Below are positions 7,721-11,929 of a stretch of DNA of 11,929 nucleotides, one piece after another. Numbering within the stretch: the stretch's first letter is position 1; each line of letters starts with the position of its first letter. The notes under the pieces are model-generated. The model saw only the letters and a program-made list of their open reading frames with translations. It had not been told where the DNA came from and did not search any database. The stretch spans positions 1-11,929 of the forward strand of contig CAZOAR010000061.1 of NCBI GenBank assembly GCA_964577985.1, read 5' to 3'. Source of the stretch: CAZOAR01 sp964577985 (GTDB lineage Bacteria > Gemmatimonadota > CAZMKB01 > CAZNLH01). A program made the position numbers and the translations under genes.

Positions 7721-9007
7721 TTGAACAATGTCACGGCAATCATCCTCGGCGGAGGGCGAGGCACCCGTCTCTATCCTCTGACCCTCGAAAGAGCAAAGCC
7801 GGCCGTCGGTTTCGCAGGGAAGTACCGCCTCATCGATATCCCGATATCGAACTGCATCAACTCAAGGATCAAACGGGTCTTCGTCCTGACACAGTTCATG
7901 TCCGCGAGCCTGCACCGGCACATCATGCAGACTTACCAGTTCGACACGTTCACCGACGGTTTCGTCGACATACTCGCGGCGGAACAGACACCGCACCATT
8001 CCGACTGGTTCCAGGGCACGGCCGACGCCGTAAGGGCAACGATGAAGCATACCACCTATTACAAAAGCGACCAGATGCTCATCCTCTCCGGCGATCACCT
8101 CTACCGTATGGACTATACGAAACTGATCCGCCGGCACAGGGAGTCCAGGGCGGAGGTCACCCTCTGCGTATACCCCGTGACCCGGGAGGAGGCCCCGCGC
8201 ATGGGGCTGCTCAAGGTGGACGGAAAGGGCGCGGTGAAGGAGTTCGTCGAAAAGCCACAGGACCCCGCTGTGATAGACCGCTTCCGCGCGCCCGATCATC
8301 TCCCCGGAAAGGAGGGCATGGAGATCGGTTCGGAGCGCTGCCTGGCGTCCATGGGCGTCTATGTATTCGAGCCCGAGGTCCTGATCAGTATGCTCAGTGA
8401 GAGGGAGCAGACAGATTTCGGCAAGGAGATCATCCCCGCCGCGATAGGGAATCGGCGGGTAATGGCGTACATTTTCACCGACTACTGGCGCGACATCGGA
8501 ACGATAGGGACATTCTTCGAGGCTAACATCGAACTTGCCCATTCCGATCCGCCATTTCATCTCTACGAGCCCGGTTTTCCAATCTATACCCGCACACGCT
8601 CCCTGCCGCCGAGCCGTGTAATCCAATCGGAGATACGCGACAGCCTGCTTGTCGAGGGCTCAGACATAATCGGCGCCCGCATATCCGACTCTATCGTAGG
8701 GATGAGGAGCATCATAGGAGAAGATACAAGTCTGGATGAGGTCGTCATGCTGGGGGCTGATTACTACGAAGACTTTCCGATGATCGACACACCCGCTCCG
8801 AAAGGAGACGATCTCCCGCCGCTCGGAATAGGGAGGAACTGCACGATAGTGAAGGCCATCATCGACAAGAACGCGCGCATCGGCGACGGCGTTGTGATCC
8901 GCAGGAGGCCAGACAACAGGGAGATCAAGGGAGATTATTTCTGGGCGCGCGATGGGGTCACGGTGATCCCGAAGGGGATGGTGATCCCGGCGGGCACAGA
9001 GATATAG
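7721..9007 (+). CDS. glgC: Glucose-1-phosphate adenylyltransferase (ADP-glucose pyrophosphorylase)
   Basis: A 428-residue enzyme that makes ADP-glucose from glucose-1-phosphate and ATP, the committed step of bacterial glycogen synthesis in the cytoplasm. The N-terminal nucleotidyltransferase fold carries GGGRGTRLYPLT (10-21), RAKPAV (24-29), WFQGTADAVR (96-105), the metal-site motif GDHLYRMDY (124-132), EKP (177-179) and DFGKEIIP (232-239). From about residue 290 the chain is a left-handed beta-helix, with IDKNARIGDG (381-390) and the end VTVIPKGMVIPAGTEI. Motif wording such as SNCINSRIKRVFVLTQF, LGADYYE and IDKNARIGD follows cyanobacterial and plant enzymes more closely than E. coli GlgC, as remembered without an alignment. 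The start is TTG 7721. No other glycogen gene is in view. It is transcribed divergently from addB across a 198-bp control region. Confidence 0.95.
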   Translation: MNNVTAIILGGGRGTRLYPLTLERAKPAVGFAGKYRLIDIPISNCINSRIKRVFVLTQFMSASLHRHIMQTYQFDTFTDGFVDILAAEQTPHHSDWFQGTADAVRATMKHTTYYKSDQMLILSGDHLYRMDYTKLIRRHRESRAEVTLCVYPVTREEAPRMGLLKVDGKGAVKEFVEKPQDPAVIDRFRAPDHLPGKEGMEIGSERCLASMGVYVFEPEVLISMLSEREQTDFGKEIIPAAIGNRRVMAYIFTDYWRDIGTIGTFFEANIELAHSDPPFHLYEPGFPIYTRTRSLPPSRVIQSEIRDSLLVEGSDIIGARISDSIVGMRSIIGEDTSLDEVVMLGADYYEDFPMIDTPAPKGDDLPPLGIGRNCTIVKAIIDKNARIGDGVVIRRRPDNREIKGDYFWARDGVTVIPKGMVIPAGTEI

Positions 9008-9124
9008 CGATCAAGCAACGACATCGACGTCTCGCGGGGAGATGGACATGTCTGTCTCCTGGCGCCGCCCCGTCCGGGGTCTATTTTCCTTGAAGAGGGA
9101 ACAAGGGCCTTCGCCGAGGGGCTC

Positions 9125-9364
9125 GTGCATGGGGACGACCCATGGGTGGGGGCTGTCAACCCGCTGGAGGAAATGTTCTGCATGGTGACCCGCAGGGAAT
9201 TCGACCAGGACGGCATGCAGTCGGCAGGCAGCCACACCGTAACGTGGGACGCTTCCTGGTCCGACGGGCGGAGCGTCGCTTCCGGGGTCTACATCTGCCG
9301 GCTCAGTGTGACCGGCCCTGAAGGAACATCTGTTGAGACGAGGAAATTGGTTGCGTTGAAATAG
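9125..9364 (+). pseudogene. FlgD-type Ig C-terminal domain remnant of a secreted protein
   Basis: A frame of up to 79 residues. Its last 45 or so look like the FlgD-type Ig fold that closes many secreted or surface proteins: AGSHTVTWDASWSDGR, then VASGVYICRL, then the ending TRKLVALK. Such domains normally sit at the end of proteins of several hundred residues; here there is no signal peptide, no main domain and no clear ribosome site. GTG 9125 and ATG 9182 are possible starts, neither convincing. The frame stays open upstream to the glgC stop (9005-9007) and is in the same frame as glgC, but codons 9008-9124 resemble nothing known to me. The likely reading is the tail of a decayed or deleted gene. 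After it, 9365-9464 holds a 5-bp GC stem (9365-9369 with 9382-9386) without a T run, and no clear promoter. Confidence 0.55.
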
Positions 9365-9464
9365 CCCGCAGTCCGGGCAACGCGGGAGGTTTGTGGAACG
9401 AATCCCGATAACGCGCCAGAGGGTTTTCCGATCACGCCCTTCTATTTCATAAGCGAGGTGAAAC

Positions 9465-11870
9465 ATGGCTGTAGACCCTGTATGCGGGATGGAAGTGGAC
9501 GAATCGACCGGGCTCAAGGCCGAGAAAGACGGTGAAACCACCTACTTCTGCTCTCAGCACTGCATGAAGAAGTTCCTCGGAGAGAGACATCCGTCCCATC
9601 ACACATCTCCTGAAAAGCAGGGAGATAAGACCTGTTGCAGCTCGAACCGCGCCATGTACTTCTGCCCGATGTGCGAGGGTATCGAAAGCGAACAGCCGGG
9701 CAACTGTCCGAAATGCGGCATGGCACTCGAGACCGCGCTCACGGAAACGGCAACATCACATCTCGTCTATACCTGCCCCATGCACCCGGAGATCGAGCAG
9801 GATGGACCGGGGGAGTGCCCGAAGTGCGGCATGGCGCTTGAACCGAAGGAAGGACAGACGGAAGAGGATGATACGGAACTGCTCGACATGGAGAGACGGT
9901 TTCGCGTCGGTCTCGGGTTGAGCCTGCCCCTGCTCATTATCGCGATGGGAAGTATCATCCCGGGCGACCCCCTGGCGCGGCTCATTCCTCATGGAATGTC
10001 GAAATGGATCGAACTCATCCTCGCGACACCGGTAGTGCTGTGGGCGGGGTTTCCATTCTTTCAACGTGGTTGGCGTTCCATAGTGACATGGAACCTGAAC
10101 ATGTTCACACTGATCGCGCTCGGCACGGGTACGGCCTATTCCTACAGCCTGATCGCCCTGCTATTTCCGAACATCTTCCCCGAGTCGTTCCGCAGCGGGG
10201 GGGAAGTGGCGCTCTATTTCGAGGCAGCGGCCGTGATCATCACTCTCGTCCTGCTTGGACAGGTGCTCGAACTAAGAGCTCGGAAGAGGACCAGCGGTGC
10301 GATCAGGGAACTCCTGGAGCTCGCGCCTGAACGCGCCCGCGTCATAAGGGGTGATGAGGAGCGGGATGTTCCACTGGATGAAGTCGTAGAAGGCGATATC
10401 CTTCGTGTGAAACCGGGTGAAAAGGTGCCTGTGGACGGCGAAATCGTCGAGGGCAACAGCACACTCGACGAATCGATGATCACGGGTGAGCCCGTACCCG
10501 TGGATAAGGGGCCGGGAGATTCCGTGACCGGTGCCACCATCAACCAGACGGGATCGTTTCTCATGCACGCGCAAAAAGTGGGGCGGAATACGCTCCTGTC
10601 TCAGATCGTCACGATGGTCGCCGAAGCGCAGAGGAGCCGCGCCCCGATACAGAAACTGGCGGACAGGGTGGCCTCCTATTTTGTCCCCGCGGTGGTGGGC
10701 GCTTCGCTCATCTCCTTTATCATCTGGGCGTGGATCGGGCCGGAACCGAGATTCGCCTATGCACTGGTAAACGCCGTGGCGGTGCTCATTATCGCCTGTC
10801 CCTGCGCGCTCGGCCTCGCAACGCCCATGTCTATCATGGTAGGTGTCGGACGCGGGGCGAGAGACGGCGTGTTGATAAAGAGCGCCGAGGTGCTCGAGGT
10901 GATGGAGAAGGTCGATACGATAATAGTCGACAAGACCGGTACACTGACAGAGGGCAGGCCCGTCCTGACAGAATGCCTTCCGGAAAACGGATTCGGCGAG
11001 GAAGAAGTCCTTGAACTCACGGCATCCGTCGAACGGAACAGCGAACATCCTATCGGCGCCGCCATAGTGCGCGGGGCTCAGGAGAGGGCACTGAAGCTGC
11101 ACGACGTGTCCGGGTTCCAGTCCGTCACAGGAGGAGGCGTCACGGGGACTGTCGAGGGGCGCGAGGTCCTTGTCGGCAAAGCGTCCTTCCTCACAGAGCG
11201 AGGCGTCGATGGGATGCAGGAAATGCGGCAGAAGGCCGCTCCTGTGCTGGAAGCGGGAAACACCGTCATCTTCGTGGCGGTCGATGGAAAGGCCGCTGGA
11301 AGCGTCGCGGTGGCCGATCCGGTCAAGGCGACGACCCCCCGGGCGGTGCGTGACCTCCACGACCTGGGGCTCAAGGTCATCATGGTAACGGGCGATAACG
11401 AGAAGACCGCGAAGAGTGTGGCCGAAGAGCTGCGCATCGATGAGGTCCAGGCGGGCGTCGCGCCTCAGGACAAGAATGAACGCGTCAAATCGCTCCGCGC
11501 CGGCAATCACATCGTGGCAATGGCGGGAGACGGCATTAACGACGCACCGGCCCTCGCTGCGGCGAACGTAGGAATCGCCATGGGGACGGGCACCGATGTG
11601 GCAATCGAAAGTGCGGGTGTAACGCTTGTCAAAGGAGACCTGCGGGGGATCTTGAAGGCACTCAAACTGAGCCGGGCCGTGATGAGGAACATACGTCAGA
11701 ACCTCTTCTTCGCCTTCGTATACAACACGCTCGGCGTGCCAGTGGCTGCCGGGATTCTCTATCCCATCTTCGGCATCCTGCTGAGCCCCATCATCGCCGC
11801 GGCGGCGATGAGTTTCAGTTCCGTCTCCGTGGTGACAAACGCCTTGAGGTTGCGCAGCACCAGAATATGA
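9465..11870 (+). CDS. Copper/silver-type P1B ATPase with YHS and heavy-metal-binding domains
   Basis: An 801-residue cation pump that would use ATP to expel Cu(I) or Ag(I) across the inner membrane (CopA/SilP type). The soluble N-terminus has a YHS domain (residues 4-38, DPVCGM with C7, C29, C33), a His/Cys-rich linker (42-59, with HPSHH and CC), and two metal-binding modules ending CPKCGMAL (about 64-89 and 101-126). The first reads CPMCEG where the second has the usual CPMHPE. The P-type core carries TGEP (340-343), the CPC metal site (445-447), phosphorylated D489 in DKTGT, the HP motif (528-529), TGDN (642-645) and GDGINDAP (688-695). Late membrane residues Y753-N754 and MSFSS (782-786) fit the Cu/Ag class. 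The ATG at 9465 is preceded by GAGGTG (9455-9460). No metal regulator or chaperone gene is visible nearby. Positions 11871-11929 after the stop hold no gene I can identify. Confidence 0.94.
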   Translation: MAVDPVCGMEVDESTGLKAEKDGETTYFCSQHCMKKFLGERHPSHHTSPEKQGDKTCCSSNRAMYFCPMCEGIESEQPGNCPKCGMALETALTETATSHLVYTCPMHPEIEQDGPGECPKCGMALEPKEGQTEEDDTELLDMERRFRVGLGLSLPLLIIAMGSIIPGDPLARLIPHGMSKWIELILATPVVLWAGFPFFQRGWRSIVTWNLNMFTLIALGTGTAYSYSLIALLFPNIFPESFRSGGEVALYFEAAAVIITLVLLGQVLELRARKRTSGAIRELLELAPERARVIRGDEERDVPLDEVVEGDILRVKPGEKVPVDGEIVEGNSTLDESMITGEPVPVDKGPGDSVTGATINQTGSFLMHAQKVGRNTLLSQIVTMVAEAQRSRAPIQKLADRVASYFVPAVVGASLISFIIWAWIGPEPRFAYALVNAVAVLIIACPCALGLATPMSIMVGVGRGARDGVLIKSAEVLEVMEKVDTIIVDKTGTLTEGRPVLTECLPENGFGEEEVLELTASVERNSEHPIGAAIVRGAQERALKLHDVSGFQSVTGGGVTGTVEGREVLVGKASFLTERGVDGMQEMRQKAAPVLEAGNTVIFVAVDGKAAGSVAVADPVKATTPRAVRDLHDLGLKVIMVTGDNEKTAKSVAEELRIDEVQAGVAPQDKNERVKSLRAGNHIVAMAGDGINDAPALAAANVGIAMGTGTDVAIESAGVTLVKGDLRGILKALKLSRAVMRNIRQNLFFAFVYNTLGVPVAAGILYPIFGILLSPIIAAAAMSFSSVSVVTNALRLRSTRI

Positions 11871-11929
11871 TCTCTGATGCTCGCGGTCGTTCGTCCAGAC
11901 CGGGCGGGGCTTATCCGGGATCGACCGTT

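Noticed and set aside
7862..8626. 254-codon open frame antisense to glgC
   Set aside because: Shadow of the strongly conserved glgC; no domain, no credible ribosome site.
9365..9386. GC hairpin (CCCGC/GCGGG) after the Ig remnant as an intrinsic terminator
   Set aside because: Only five pairs with a 12-base loop and no following T run.
9662..9842. Direct repeat in DNA around the two CPKCGMAL motifs
   Set aside because: Explained by the two homologous metal-binding modules inside the pump gene, not a mobile or array repeat.
10272..11510. 412-codon open frame antisense to the copper pump
   Set aside because: The + strand gene is beyond doubt across this stretch. The antisense frame follows from GC-rich codon use, is rich in H, R and D, and shows no motif.
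11884..11927. CGGTCG/CGACCG inverted repeat at the window end as a terminator of the pump gene
   Set aside because: Six pairs across a 32-base loop, and the sequence that would hold a T run lies beyond the window edge.

Overview
The window carries five intact protein genes, the 3' end of a tRNA and one secreted-protein remnant. The base composition is GC-rich. Three of the five intact genes appear to start at TTG (prsW-like, addB, glgC). The remnant between glgC and the metal pump ends in a FlgD-type Ig fold followed by R-K-L-V-A-L-K, a common C-terminal ending of secreted proteins in FCB-group and neighbouring uncultured phyla (Krumholzibacteriota, Eisenbacteria, Latescibacterota and similar). 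A bacterium of that kind is my best guess, but there is no rRNA or other phylogenetic marker, so the placement is inference.

Layout. Positions 1-44 (+) are the 3' part of a tRNA-Lys(UUU) cut by the window edge. Positions 7522 down to 140 (-) hold a leftward gene block: an AddB-like nuclease subunit, a 250-bp gap with a long inverted repeat, an AddA-like UvrD/Rep helicase-nuclease, and a PrsW-family intramembrane protease whose TTG start overlaps the addA stop by 4 bp. Positions 7523-7720 are a divergent control region. It holds a perfect TTGACA-N17-TATAAT promoter facing addB, a weaker promoter-like pair facing glgC, and between their -35 elements a palindrome with a GAAC-N4-GTTC core that resembles the LexA (SOS) box of Gram-positive bacteria. 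Rightward from there come glgC (ADP-glucose pyrophosphorylase of the cyanobacterial/plant-like type), a short FlgD-Ig remnant, and a copper/silver-type P1B ATPase with an N-terminal YHS domain and two heavy-metal-binding zinc-ribbon-like domains.

How the genes work together. AddA and AddB would form the helicase-nuclease that processes double-strand breaks for RecA. Placing them behind a consensus promoter beside a LexA-like box suggests damage-inducible expression. Tight coupling of a PrsW-type membrane protease to addA is the most unusual association here. glgC (glycogen synthesis) and the copper pump (metal efflux) appear to be independent housekeeping or stress functions. Nothing in the window looks like a phage, insertion sequence or CRISPR array.
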